A stretch of 64,000 bases of DNA from an uncultured Tidjanibacter sp. Lineage in GTDB: Bacteria; Bacteroidota; Bacteroidia; Bacteroidales; Rikenellaceae. The translations under genes were made by a program, and so were the position numbers. The first letter of the stretch is position 1. Every line of letters starts with the position of its first letter. Below the pieces are notes generated by a model that was not told the origin of the DNA, ran no database searches, and saw nothing but the letters and a program-made list of their open reading frames with translations. The stretch is from assembly GCA_947852905.1 (NCBI GenBank), contig CANTVF010000004.1, positions 186,001 through 250,000 of the forward strand. Reading direction: 5' to 3'. Positions 37,575 through 46,302 of this stretch are shown here, one piece after another.

Positions 37575-38138
37575 TCAGAAATTCGAATCGAGCGCTACGT
37601 TAAGTTTCAGCACATTGACTTTCGGCGTACCGAACAGTCCGAGCCACGGGCCTTCCGTAACCGAATCCACTACGCGACGTACAGCCTCCTCCGACACGCC
37701 GCGGGCTTCGGCAACGCGCCGAATCTGAACTTCGGCACCACGGGGAGAAATATCCGGATCGAGACCGCTACCGCTGGCCGTCACCATCTCGGACGGCACT
37801 TCCTCACGGGTAAGATAAGGATGAGCTTCAAGAAACGCCTCTATACGCTCCTCCACTTCTGCCAGATATTCGGGATTAGTAGTGGCCTTGTTGCTGCCGC
37901 CGCTGCCGCCGCCGTTATAATCGACGGCCGAAGGACGTCCCCAGAAGTAACGGTCTTCCGTAAACGCCTGCCCCACATTGGCGGCACCTACAACTTCGCC
38001 ATTCAGCTCGACCAGTTCGGCTTCGCCGTCGTTGGGCGATGCCACCCATGCCGTGAAACGCAGTATCAGCACATACCCTACCGTCAGCAGCACACACATC
38101 GCCAGTGTTATCTTTATCGAAATCCACAAGTTTTTCAT
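37575..38138 (-). CDS. kdpC: Potassium-transporting ATPase subunit KdpC
   Basis: A 187-residue single-span subunit that stabilises the KdpFABC pump. The N-terminal TM helix (ITLAMCVLLTVGYVLILRF) is followed by the periplasmic domain with the family motifs FWGRPSA, SGGSNKATTNPEYL, VTASGSGLDPDISPRGAEVQIRRVAEARG and VNVLKLNVALD. Length is normal. It lies 13 bases after kdpB. Confidence 0.96.
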   Translation of the reverse strand: MKNLWISIKITLAMCVLLTVGYVLILRFTAWVASPNDGEAELVELNGEVVGAANVGQAFTEDRYFWGRPSAVDYNGGGSGGSNKATTNPEYLAEVEERIEAFLEAHPYLTREEVPSEMVTASGSGLDPDISPRGAEVQIRRVAEARGVSEEAVRRVVDSVTEGPWLGLFGTPKVNVLKLNVALDSNF

Positions 38139-38151
38139 GATTCAATTCGCA

Positions 38152-40200
38152 TTAAAAAAACACACTTATCAAAATGTCTATCAACTTGATACCTATGAAC
38201 GGAGCGATTATGCCGCCGAGTCCGTAGATCAAAAGGTTGCGACGCAACAGTGCTGCCGCACCTATAGGCTTGTAAGTCACGCCGCGCAACGCCAGCGGAA
38301 TAAGCAACGGAATAATTATAGCGTTGAATATCACTGCCGACAGTATGGCGCTTTCGGGAGAATGCAGATGCATGATGTTCAGAGCGCCGAGGGCGGGTAT
38401 GGAAATCATGAACAGAGCAGGAACTATAGCGAAATATTTCGCCACGTCGTTGGCTATCGAGAACGTAGTCAACGTTCCGCGCGTCATGAGCAACTGTTTG
38501 CCTATCTCCACGATTTCTATCAGTTTCGTCGGATCGTTGTCCAAATCGACCATATTACCGGCCTCCTTGGCTGCCTGCGTACCGCTGTTCATCGCCACGC
38601 CGACATCGGCCTGTGCCAGAGCCGGAGCATCGTTCGTACCGTCACCCATCATGGCCACGAGTTTGCCGGCATTCTGTTCGCGGCGGATATATTCCATTTT
38701 ATCCTCAGGTTTGGCCTCGGCTATAAAATCGTCAACACCGGCCTTCTCGGCTATATATTTTGCGGTAAGGGGGTTATCTCCGGTAACCATTACGGTCTTG
38801 ACACCCATTTTGCGCAGACGTTCGAAACGTTCGCGGATACCTGTCTTTATTATATCCTGCAATTCGATGACACCGGCCACACGTTCGTTACAACAAACTA
38901 CCAGCGGCGTACCGCCGTTCTCGGATATGCGGCATACGGTCTTTTCTACGGCAGCCGTAAACGGATTGCCGGCACTTTCTACCATTTTGCGTATAGCCTC
39001 AAACGCACCCTTACGTATACGCGTGCCGTCGGGAAGGTCGATTCCGGAACATTTGGTCTCGGCGGTGAATTTGACCATTCTGGTACCGGCGAGTTCCCTC
39101 ATGTCGGTCTTCACGCCCTCTTCACGTCCGAGCTCAACGACGGACTTGCCTTCGGGAGTATCGTCGGCTGCCGACGACAGCACGCACATGCGGGTAAATT
39201 CCTTAGCGTCGACGCCTTCCGCCGGATAGAACTTCGTAGCCTTACGGTTACCGATAGTGATAGTACCGGTCTTGTCGAGCAAAAGCGTATCTATGTCGCC
39301 CGCGGTCTCTACGGCCTTACCAGATTTGGTTATCACGTTAGCCTGCAACGCACGGTCCATACCGGCGATACCTATCGCGGAGAGCAAACCTCCGATAGTG
39401 GTAGGTATAAGGCAAACGAACAACGATATGAACGCAGCCACCGAAATGTTGACTCCCACATAATCGGCGAACGGCTTGAGCGTAGCGCATACGATCACGA
39501 ACACGAGCGTAAATCCGGCCAACAGAATGGTAAGAGCTATCTCGTTAGGGGTTTTCTGACGCGAAGAGCCTTCCACGAGGGCTATCATCTTGTCGAGGAA
39601 ACTTTCGCCCGGCTGCGCCGTAACCTTCACGAGTATCCGGTCCGAGAGGACTTTCGTACCGCCCGTAACAGAACTTTTGTCGCCGCCCGCCTCACGGATA
39701 ACGGGTGCGCTCTCCCCCGTAATGGCACTTTCGTCTATGGACGCGAGACCTTCGATAATCTCGCCGTCGGCAGCGATAGTATCGCCTGCCACGCACTCGA
39801 ACACATCGCCTTTCTTGAGTTCCGAACTGCTTATCACACGGAACTTGCCGTCAGACAGCAGAAGTTTTGCGGGCGTCTCTTCACGCGTCTTGCGCAAAGA
39901 GTCGGCCTGAGCCTTACCGCGCGCCTCGGCTATCGCTTCGGCGAAATTGGCGAACAGCACGGTAATGAGCAACACGAGGAATATCACGAAATTATAAAGG
40001 AAAGAACCCTGAGACTTATCACCCGACACTGCGATATATACCAACATTATCAGCATGACGAAAGTCACCACCTCCACCGTGAACATGATAGGATTCTTGA
40101 TCATGCGGCGAGGATCGAGCTTGCGGAACGATTCCACAAGGCTCGTTTTCATAAGCTGTTTGTTGAACAGTGAATTATCAACTCTTTTTTTCATTTTCAA
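38152..40200 (-). CDS. kdpB: Potassium-transporting ATPase subunit KdpB
   Basis: A 682-residue P-type ATPase that hydrolyses ATP to drive potassium uptake. The phosphorylation site [10 protein letters not shown], the TGES dephosphorylation loop ([10 protein letters not shown]) and the hinge [21 protein letters not shown] are all present, together with the membrane helices expected of KdpB. A second Met at residue 3 could be the start. A long antisense open frame across this gene is a codon-bias shadow. Confidence 0.97.
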   Translation of the reverse strand: MKMKKRVDNSLFNKQLMKTSLVESFRKLDPRRMIKNPIMFTVEVVTFVMLIMLVYIAVSGDKSQGSFLYNFVIFLVLLITVLFANFAEAIAEARGKAQADSLRKTREETPAKLLLSDGKFRVISSSELKKGDVFECVAGDTIAADGEIIEGLASIDESAITGESAPVIREAGGDKSSVTGGTKVLSDRILVKVTAQPGESFLDKMIALVEGSSRQKTPNEIALTILLAGFTLVFVIVCATLKPFADYVGVNISVAAFISLFVCLIPTTIGGLLSAIGIAGMDRALQANVITKSGKAVETAGDIDTLLLDKTGTITIGNRKATKFYPAEGVDAKEFTRMCVLSSAADDTPEGKSVVELGREEGVKTDMRELAGTRMVKFTAETKCSGIDLPDGTRIRKGAFEAIRKMVESAGNPFTAAVEKTVCRISENGGTPLVVCCNERVAGVIELQDIIKTGIRERFERLRKMGVKTVMVTGDNPLTAKYIAEKAGVDDFIAEAKPEDKMEYIRREQNAGKLVAMMGDGTNDAPALAQADVGVAMNSGTQAAKEAGNMVDLDNDPTKLIEIVEIGKQLLMTRGTLTTFSIANDVAKYFAIVPALFMISIPALGALNIMHLHSPESAILSAVIFNAIIIPLLIPLALRGVTYKPIGAAALLRRNLLIYGLGGIIAPFIGIKLIDILISVFF

Positions 40201-40207
40201 TCCACGA

Positions 40208-41905
40208 TTAGAAACTTAAATAATCGGCGATAGGACCAAGAGCCTGTGCCGGGAAAAATGAAAGTGCGGCTACTATTATGATTACGGCGAACGTCATCAG
40301 CGAGAAAGTAGCCGTATCGGTGCGGAGCGTGCCGGCACCTTCCGGTATATATTTCTTCTGAGCGAGCAGACCGGCTATGGCTACCTGCCCCACTATCGGC
40401 AAATAACGACCGAATATCAATGCTATACCGGTGGAGATGTTCCAGAACGGAGTATTGTCGCTGAGTCCCTCGAAACCGGATCCGTTATTGGCCGCCGAAG
40501 AGGTATACTCATAAAGCATCTCGCTCAATCCATGGAACGACGGGTTGTTGAGCCATGCCGAAGCGAGTTCCGGACGAGCCGCCGCCAATCCGGCCGCTAT
40601 ACCGGTACCCACGAGGATAAGGAACGGGTGCAGCAACACGACTATCGTGGCAATCTTCATCTCACGCGCCTCCACCTTCTTGCCGAGGAACTCCGGAGTA
40701 CGTCCCACCATGAGTCCGCTTATGAACACGGCTATTATAAGGAATGCGAAATAGTTCATCCAACCTACGCCGACACCGCCGAACCAGCAGTTGATCTGCA
40801 TGTTCAGCATTTGGAGCATACCGCTTATAGGCGTCTGCGAATCATGCATGGAATCCACCGAACCGTTGGACGTAACCGTAGTGGTCATACCCCACATTGC
40901 GGATGCGGCCGATCCGATACGTATCTCCTTGCCCTCCATGCTTCCGAGATCCTGAGCGATGCCCATTTCCTCTATCTGGGGACTGCCGCCCATCTCCTGA
41001 GATACCGAAATCACTATACCGCACGTATAGGCGAACAGCATCACGCAAAATATCCATGCGGCGAGTTTGCGGCGACGGGTATAGAAACCGAAAGCGAACA
41101 CCATAGCCATAGGCAGAATAAGTATAGACCAACACTCCAGCATATTGGTAAACGCATTGGGGTTTTCGAGCGGATGGGCCGAGTTGACGCCGAAATAACC
41201 GCCTCCGTTGGTACCGAGCTGTTTGATTGGTACTATGGCAGCCGTCGGCCCTTGACTTATAACCTGTTCGTTGCCCTCCAACGTATTTATGGTCTGTTTG
41301 CCGTCGAACGACATCGGAGTTCCGTTGATGACGAGCAGTATACCCACGAGCAGCGACAGCGGCATCAATATACGCGTAACGCTACGGGTGAGGAATACCC
41401 AGAAATTGCCTATCGTTTTGGTAGTCTTGTTGCCGAGGGCCTTCATAATACCGGCCATAGCCGCCATACCGCACGCGGCCGTAACGAACTGGAACAACAT
41501 GATGACATACAGCTGCGTGAAATAGGTCAACCCTGTCTCGCCGCTGTAGTGCTGCAGGTTACAGTTCACCATGAAACTTATACAGGTGTTGAACGCCTGA
41601 TCGGGCGTCTGTCCCGCATTACCGTCGGGATTGAGCGGCAGCCAACCCTGCAGTACCAGCAGGATCATTCCCCAAAAGAACCAGAAAAGGTTGACCATAA
41701 GCAATGCCTTGAGGAATTGCTTCCAATCCATTTCCGCATCAGGGTTGATCCGGCACAACTTGTAAATTCCCCTTTCCACGGGAGCCATGAAATCGAGCCA
41801 TGTCCGCTCGCCTTTATACACTTTGGCTATGTAGCGTCCCAACGGATAGCAGAGCAGCAACAGAGCCACCCATTGAAGGACTACGCCTAAAATCTCCGTA
41901 TTCAT
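40208..41905 (-). CDS. kdpA: Potassium-transporting ATPase subunit KdpA
   Basis: A 565-residue channel-like subunit that selects and carries potassium. It has about ten TM helices and the four pore-loop regions of the SKT superfamily, with recognisable family segments such as [45 protein letters not shown] and [12 protein letters not shown]. Length is normal. It follows kdpF by about 20 bases and precedes kdpB by seven. Confidence 0.97.
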   Translation of the reverse strand: MNTEILGVVLQWVALLLLCYPLGRYIAKVYKGERTWLDFMAPVERGIYKLCRINPDAEMDWKQFLKALLMVNLFWFFWGMILLVLQGWLPLNPDGNAGQTPDQAFNTCISFMVNCNLQHYSGETGLTYFTQLYVIMLFQFVTAACGMAAMAGIMKALGNKTTKTIGNFWVFLTRSVTRILMPLSLLVGILLVINGTPMSFDGKQTINTLEGNEQVISQGPTAAIVPIKQLGTNGGGYFGVNSAHPLENPNAFTNMLECWSILILPMAMVFAFGFYTRRRKLAAWIFCVMLFAYTCGIVISVSQEMGGSPQIEEMGIAQDLGSMEGKEIRIGSAASAMWGMTTTVTSNGSVDSMHDSQTPISGMLQMLNMQINCWFGGVGVGWMNYFAFLIIAVFISGLMVGRTPEFLGKKVEAREMKIATIVVLLHPFLILVGTGIAAGLAAARPELASAWLNNPSFHGLSEMLYEYTSSAANNGSGFEGLSDNTPFWNISTGIALIFGRYLPIVGQVAIAGLLAQKKYIPEGAGTLRTDTATFSLMTFAVIIIVAALSFFPAQALGPIADYLSF

Positions 41906-41924
41906 TTATTAGTGGTGTTAATAG

Positions 41925-42005
41925 TTAAAACTTTTCCGGTTTAACGAGAACATACATCAGGTAACCGAAGATCGCAACGCTCAAAATCAACAACGCTGTA
42001 AACAT
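41925..42005 (-). CDS. kdpF: KdpF, small subunit of the potassium-transporting ATPase
   Basis: A 26-residue single TM peptide ending YLMYVLVKPEKF, the standard KdpF C-terminus. It helps hold the KdpFABC complex together. The AGGA before its ATG is a reasonable ribosome site. Position directly before kdpA matches other kdp operons. Confidence 0.9.
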   Translation of the reverse strand: MFTALLILSVAIFGYLMYVLVKPEKF

Positions 42006-42018
42006 AAATCCTCACACA

Positions 42019-42114
42019 TTAAATCTTTTCAAACCATTTGACACATTTGAAATAAAACCAGTAGCACAGACTTCCCAGCGCCGCCAGCAGTAAAAAGAAT
42101 AGAAATCCATTCAT
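42019..42114 (-). CDS. Small membrane ORF of the kdp operon (31 residues)
   Basis: A 31-residue peptide: hydrophobic stretch FLFFLLLAALGSLCYWF followed by a short tail KCVKWFEKI. It is preceded by a strong Shine-Dalgarno sequence (AAGGAG, about nine bases before the ATG), unusual in this group and a good sign of translation. Its ATG overlaps the stop codon of the ORF before it (ATGA). Its C-terminal half resembles that upstream ORF (YWFYFKC..W against YVFYRMC..F). It is not KdpF, which lies next in line. Function unknown; a role as an extra pump subunit or assembly peptide is a guess from position. Confidence 0.7.
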   Translation of the reverse strand: MNGFLFFLLLAALGSLCYWFYFKCVKWFEKI

Positions 42115-42227
42115 CGTCTTTTCTCCTTTCTTGAATTATTTATTTGTCCGACAAAATCGCAACACATACGGTAGAAGACATACATCGCCGCACACAACAA
42201 CAATATCACTATGATCAACGCCAACAT
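42111..42227 (-). CDS. Small membrane ORF at the head of the kdp operon (38 residues)
   Basis: A 38-residue peptide with one hydrophobic helix (MLALIIVILLLCAAMYVFY), then RMCCDFVGQ and a basic tail SRKEKRR that should stay in the cytoplasm. It is the first reading frame after the candidate sigma-54 promoter. Its stop codon overlaps the start of the 31-residue ORF, which is typical of coupled operon genes. The first part resembles both KdpF and the next ORF. No family was recognised. Confidence 0.6.
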   Translation of the reverse strand: MLALIIVILLLCAAMYVFYRMCCDFVGQINNSRKEKRR

Positions 42228-42261
42228 GCCTCTGCCGTTTTAATCTTACGGCATGGGCTAT

Positions 42262-42277
42262 AACTAACGGCATGCCA
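42262..42277 (-). promoter_or_regulatory. Candidate sigma-54 (-24/-12) site upstream of the kdp operon
   Basis: On the minus strand TGGCATGCCGTTAGTT resembles TGGCAYRNNNNTTGCW; the GG element is right, but the GC element reads GT. It would place the transcription start about 25 bases before the first small ORF. The next gene upstream encodes a sigma-54 activator, which makes the weak match worth recording. Confidence 0.3.
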
Positions 42278-42343
42278 ACCGGTGTCCCTCTCGTATAAAC
42301 TCCTGACAATCCGCACAATACAACAGAAAGGATAATAAAACAC

Positions 42344-42382
42344 GAGAGGGGTAGTCTATCAAATTGATAGACTACCCCTCTC
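42344..42382 (-). terminator. Terminator of the sigma-54 activator gene
   Basis: A perfect 17-bp inverted repeat (GAGAGGGGTAGTCTATC and its complement around a five-base loop), followed on the minus strand by GTGTTTTATT. It separates the activator gene from the kdp promoter. Confidence 0.85.
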
Positions 42383-42408
42383 AGAATGATAATCTCGATA
42401 AAGTTCGA

Positions 42409-43749
42409 CTAATCCTTCATACCGTATGCATCGAGTTTACGGTACAGCGTAGCCACGCCTATGCCGAGCTGACGGGCGGCTTCGCTCTTGTTACCTCCGA
42501 CCTGACGGAGAACTTTCAATATGTGTTCGCGTTCCACATCTTCCAACAATACGGAATCACCCTCTACGGCAGCATCGTTGCCATGTAGAAATTCCATAGG
42601 CAAAGCGGCGACGGTAAGCCTGTCGCCTTCGGCCATGATAAGACTGCGTTCCACCGTATTGCGCAACTCACGGACATTACCGCGCCACGTGTGACGCCAC
42701 AAGGCGTTCATATAATCGTCGCTTATATCCGTTATCCGTTTTCCCATTCCGCCACTCATACGCTCCACGAAATAACGGACGTATTCCGGAATATCCTCAC
42801 GCCGCTGACTCAATGCAGGCAACGATATATGGAATACAGACAAACGGAAATACAGATCTTCTCGAAACCGTCCCTCGGCGATCTCCTTTTCGAGATCCCG
42901 GTTCGTAGCCGCAATTACACGCAAATTGACCTTGCGCAAATGCGTTTCACCGATTTTCAAGAACTCGCCGCTTTCGAGCACTCGCAACAATTTGGCTTGC
43001 AACTCAATGGGCATCTCTCCGATCTCATCTAAAAACAGCGTTCCCCTGTCGGCCTCCTCCAGCAGACCTTTCTTGTCTTTCGTTGCGCCAGTGAAACTTC
43101 CGGCCTTGTAACCGAAGAGCTCGCTTTCGAGCAGCTCTTTGGAAAACGCCGAACAGTTTACGGCCACGAACCCGCCGGCACTGCGTTTACTATTATAATG
43201 TATGGCCTGTGCGAACACCTCCTTACCGGTACCCGTTTCCCCAGTAAGCAACACCGACGCATCGGTACCGGCCACCCTGCGGGCAAGTGCGACAGCATCG
43301 CGCATAGCGGCCGAGGACCCTATTATCATATCGAAAGAACGCGCTGCCGTCCCTTCCTTCTCCAACCGGCGCACTTTACGTTGCAGCCGCGCCTTTTCGG
43401 AGGCACGGCTCAACAACGGCAATATCTTGTTATTGTCGTCGCCCTTGGTAATATAATCGAAAGCTCCGCTTTTGATAGCCTGCACGCCGTCGGGAATGTT
43501 GCCGTAGGCTGTAAGCAGTATCACCTCCGTATCGGGCGACAAAGCCTTGATCTTTCCGACCATCTCCACTCCGTTACCGTCAGGCAATTTCACGTCGCAC
43601 AACACGACATCCGGAGACGAGCGCTCCACCTGTTTCAATCCTGAAGCGCAACTGTCGGCCTGCACCACATCATACCCCTCCATGGAGATAATACGCGCAA
43701 GAAGTCCGCGCAACTGCGTCTCGTCATCTATTATCAGAATCTTATCCAT
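42409..43749 (-). CDS. NtrC-family sigma-54-dependent response regulator, probable kdp regulator
   Basis: A 446-residue activator: receiver domain (ILIIDDETQLRGLL, phospho-acceptor in DVVLCDVKLPDG, LLTAYG), AAA+ domain with Walker A GETGTGKEVF, the sigma-54 contact loop reading GSFTGA instead of the usual GAFTGA, Walker B GTLFLDEIGEMP, and a C-terminal Fis-type helix-turn-helix (GGNKSEAARQLGIGVATLYRKLDAYG). It starts at the ATG 43747-43749; the frame upstream looks non-coding. No OmpR-type KdpE is present in the window, so this gene is the best candidate partner for the split KdpD system. The pairing is inference. Confidence 0.9.
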   Translation of the reverse strand: MDKILIIDDETQLRGLLARIISMEGYDVVQADSCASGLKQVERSSPDVVLCDVKLPDGNGVEMVGKIKALSPDTEVILLTAYGNIPDGVQAIKSGAFDYITKGDDNNKILPLLSRASEKARLQRKVRRLEKEGTAARSFDMIIGSSAAMRDAVALARRVAGTDASVLLTGETGTGKEVFAQAIHYNSKRSAGGFVAVNCSAFSKELLESELFGYKAGSFTGATKDKKGLLEEADRGTLFLDEIGEMPIELQAKLLRVLESGEFLKIGETHLRKVNLRVIAATNRDLEKEIAEGRFREDLYFRLSVFHISLPALSQRREDIPEYVRYFVERMSGGMGKRITDISDDYMNALWRHTWRGNVRELRNTVERSLIMAEGDRLTVAALPMEFLHGNDAAVEGDSVLLEDVEREHILKVLRQVGGNKSEAARQLGIGVATLYRKLDAYGMKD

Positions 43750-43777
43750 ACATATACGAACGGTATCGCCGCCACTG

Positions 43778-43785
43778 CAAATATA
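43778..43785 (-). promoter_or_regulatory. -7 box for the sigma-54 activator gene
   Basis: TATATTTG on the minus strand matches TAnnTTTG, about 30 bases before the start codon. Confidence 0.45.
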
Positions 43786-44246
43786 CGCAATAATGACATA
43801 TCCCACGAATCCGCCGTTCCCAAGCCCTTCGGAACGATACTACCCACGAACATATACCTACCGTTTCGGAACAAAACGTCCGGACAGCCAACCGCACTCC
43901 CGCCGTTTATTTGTACAACAAATCAAACTTCGCAGACAATATGTACACATTATCGTCGTCAAACATTCGACCTGTCACAAACCGCTCGATCAGACATCAC
44001 AACTGCCACACCCAAACACCTTAACAGTATCAATACGACAAGCAAAACCGAGAAAACCTACATACTTTCAATCACAAAAAGGATTCACCCAAAATATACC
44101 ATTTCGACAAACTCTTTTCTGGATTACCCGCCTCATCACGCCCAAAGCTCTACGACAGCGAATTAACATCCAATTTCAGCGGCCTGTTTTCGGCATTGCA
44201 AACCACATAATAATAAGACATGCCGTTTTATTACACCGCAAAAAAC
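43786..44246. other. Gene-free spacer between the activator and tRNA-Ser
   Basis: No protein-like frame, hairpin or repeat was found in this stretch of about 460 bases. Confidence 0.5.
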
Positions 44247-44279
44247 AAGGCACTGCAAACTTAAATCTTGCAGTGCCTT
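44247..44279 (-). terminator. Terminator of tRNA-Ser
   Basis: AAGGCACTGCAA pairs with TTGCAGTGCCTT and is followed on the minus strand by GTTTTTTG. It begins 22 bases after the tRNA 3' end. Confidence 0.85.
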
Positions 44280-44301
44280 CCCCGTTTCAGCTATGATTCA
44301 G

Positions 44302-44389
44302 TGGCGGAAAGAGAGGGATTCGAACCCCCGGAGCCTCGCAGCTCAACGGTTTTCAAGACCGCCGCAATCGACCACTCTGCCATCTTTCC
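44302..44389 (-). tRNA. tRNA-Ser (anticodon TGA), CCA encoded
   Basis: An 88-base class II tRNA. Acceptor GGAAAGA pairs with TCTTTCC, discriminator G, then an encoded CCA (44302-44304). The anticodon stem GCGGT/ACCGT holds CTTGAAA, so the anticodon is TGA. A long variable arm (GAGCTGCGAGGCTC) confirms serine. The T loop is GGTTCGAATCC. Confidence 0.95.
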
Positions 44390-44663
44390 GAGTGCAAAAG
44401 TATAACCATATTTCGACTTATCCAAAGCCTGACAGACCAAAGTTGCAACGGCCGCGCAACAATCAACTTACAGACATGCACGGCATACGGCTCCGCAACC
44501 CTCCGAAGACCCAGCCCTCAGCGTCGTACCGACAAATCGGCTACCGCCCATACAAACCGAAATGCAGACGGAATTTCCGTATTTCAAAAAAAATCGTTTA
44601 TTTCGTACACCTTTAATTATTTGCCGCACCGGACACCGGAAGCGGTCATCAACGCTCCTAAAC

Positions 44664-44936
44664 ATGAACAAGAAACAACTCGCAGAGGCCATAGCGCTCG
44701 AAACAGGTCTCTCGAAAATAGAAGCTCGGAAAAGCCTCGACGCTTTCATAGGCATAGTATCGAAAACGCTGTCCGAAGGCGACCGAATCGCCATATCCGG
44801 ATTCGGCACATTCTCGGTAGAGAAAAAGAGCGCACGCATGGGACGCGACCCACGAAACGGCTCGCCGATCAAAATCGCGGCACGCAACGTCGTAAAGTTC
44901 CGTCCCGGCGTGGAACTGAGCGAACGCATCAAATAA
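44664..44936 (+). CDS. HU-type histone-like DNA-binding protein
   Basis: A 90-residue nucleoid protein of the HU/IHF family. N-terminal helices MNKKQLAEAIALETGLSKIEARKSLDAF, the saddle strands DRIAISGFGTFSVEKK, the DNA-wrapping arm ARMGRDPRNGSPIKIAARNVVKFRPG and a short C-terminal helix are all present. The start at 44664 is fixed by the family; the longer frame adds unrelated residues. It has no partner gene nearby. Confidence 0.95.
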   Translation: MNKKQLAEAIALETGLSKIEARKSLDAFIGIVSKTLSEGDRIAISGFGTFSVEKKSARMGRDPRNGSPIKIAARNVVKFRPGVELSERIK

Positions 44937-45023
44937 AGCCTACATTTACTACATATACATGTCCGTATGTCAAGACTATATATTTAATACCTGCGCCGGA
45001 TATGATTTTTAGACCATACTTAG

Positions 45024-45031
45024 TATATTTG
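45024..45031 (+). promoter_or_regulatory. -7 box for lspA and the DUF2147 gene
   Basis: TATATTTG matches TAnnTTTG about 135 bases before lspA. No clear -33 element is visible. Confidence 0.4.
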
Positions 45032-45166
45032 CGAACGTCGAAACGACAAGCGGTATGACCATAACCGATACCTGCCGCAGACCGTATACGTAATACCGTA
45101 TACTACACACTCGACGGATAAGCCGGTACATACCACGGCTACAAACGACAAATATCGAAACCGACC

Positions 45167-45787
45167 ATGAAACTGTCAACAGGGAAAAAAATAACGATCC
45201 TCGTCATATTGCTGCTGCTCGTAGACCAGACAGTAAAGTTCGCCGTCAAACTGAACATGAACCTCTATGAAAGCATCCCAGTATTCGGAAACTGGTTCTT
45301 CATTCATTTTATAGAGAATCCGGGAGCTGCCTTCGGGATGCAACTCGGAGGCACGTGGGGCAAACTGCTTCTCAGTCTGATAAGAATCGCAGCCATAGCG
45401 CTCATATCATGGTATATGCACCGGTTGATAAAACAACAGTCGGCACCTACCGGCGTACTCGTAGGCGGTGCGCTGATACTCGCGGGCGCCATAGGCAACA
45501 TGATAGACAGCGCTTTCTACGGAATGATCTTTTCGGAGTCTACGCCTTACGCCGCAGCGACGTTATTCCCGGAAGGTGGCGGATACGCACCTTTCCTGCA
45601 CGGGAAAGTCGTGGACATGCTCTATTTTCCGATCATAAACTCCACATGGCCGGAATGGTTGCCGGGAATAGGCGGTCGCGAATTTACATTCTTCAGCCCC
45701 GTATTCAACATAGCCGACAGCTATATCACGATAGCCGTATTCTACATACTGCTGTTCCAGCACAAATTTTTCATGGGTAAAAAATAA
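45167..45787 (+). CDS. lspA: Lipoprotein signal peptidase
   Basis: The inner-membrane aspartyl protease that removes signal peptides from lipidated prolipoproteins. The 206-residue protein has four TM segments and both catalytic aspartates, in GKVVDMLYFP and FNIADSYIT, plus the conserved ENPGAAFGM and GGALILAGAIGNMIDSAFYG. It is longer than the 160-170 residues of the E. coli enzyme because of an extended loop before the first aspartate, as is common in Bacteroidota. It is followed after five bases by the DUF2147 gene. The many lipoproteins in this window would be its substrates. Confidence 0.95.
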   Translation: MKLSTGKKITILVILLLLVDQTVKFAVKLNMNLYESIPVFGNWFFIHFIENPGAAFGMQLGGTWGKLLLSLIRIAAIALISWYMHRLIKQQSAPTGVLVGGALILAGAIGNMIDSAFYGMIFSESTPYAAATLFPEGGGYAPFLHGKVVDMLYFPIINSTWPEWLPGIGGREFTFFSPVFNIADSYITIAVFYILLFQHKFFMGKK

Positions 45788-45792
45788 CTATT

Positions 45793-46251
45793 ATGAAAAA
45801 GATACTTTTCACGATAGCGACATTGCTGTGTATCGCATGCGCAGGCAACGCTTCAGCACAAGATGCCGACCGCATAACGGGCGTATACAGGGTTATAGGC
45901 GAGACGACTCACGAACTTTCCAACGTCAGGATATACAAATCGGGAGACACTTACGAAGCCCGGATAATATGGCTCGAACACCCGAACGATGCCGACGGCA
46001 ATCCTCGTCTCGACGAACTCAATCCCGATCCGGCTTTGAGGAACGTACCCGCCGACGAAATAGTTATCGTTCGCGGCCTGCGCTACGACGCCCGCAAAGA
46101 CCAATGGACAGGAGGCAAGATATACAATCCGGTAGACGGCAAGGTATACGACGCTATGGCGGAATTCGATTCGCCCGACGTGCTGAACATGCGCGGTTAC
46201 GTAGGCAAACCGATGTTCGGCAAGACATTCGAATGGAAACGTCTCGAATAA
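45793..46251 (+). CDS. DUF2147 family exported protein
   Basis: A 152-residue protein with a signal peptide (MKKILFTIATLLCIACAGNASAQ) and the DUF2147 fold: ITGVYRVIGETTHELSNVRIYKSGDTYEARIIWLEHPND, then LRYDARKDQWTGGKIYNPVDGKVYDAMAEF and a terminal LNMRGYVGKPMFGKTFEWKRL. The family is lipocalin-like and periplasmic; the ligand is not known. It forms an operon with lspA. Confidence 0.9.
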   Translation: MKKILFTIATLLCIACAGNASAQDADRITGVYRVIGETTHELSNVRIYKSGDTYEARIIWLEHPNDADGNPRLDELNPDPALRNVPADEIVIVRGLRYDARKDQWTGGKIYNPVDGKVYDAMAEFDSPDVLNMRGYVGKPMFGKTFEWKRLE

Positions 46252-46302
46252 ACGTAACGACCGCGCGAAACGGTTATCGCATCGGCATTGCAGCGTAAAT
46301 TC

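Noticed and set aside
37978..40173. Long open frame (about 730 codons) on the plus strand across kdpB and kdpC
   Set aside because: It is antisense to an unmistakable KdpB and its translation is rich in Arg, His and Tyr with no domain; it is a codon-bias shadow.
42344..42382. Long perfect inverted repeat as an insertion-sequence end or operator
   Set aside because: It is a single hairpin right after a stop codon with a T-run on the correct side, so it is a terminator; no transposase is near.
45167..45787. LspA extra loop as a possible insertion or fusion
   Set aside because: Both catalytic aspartates and the conserved segments are in order, and a longer loop is common in Bacteroidota LspA.
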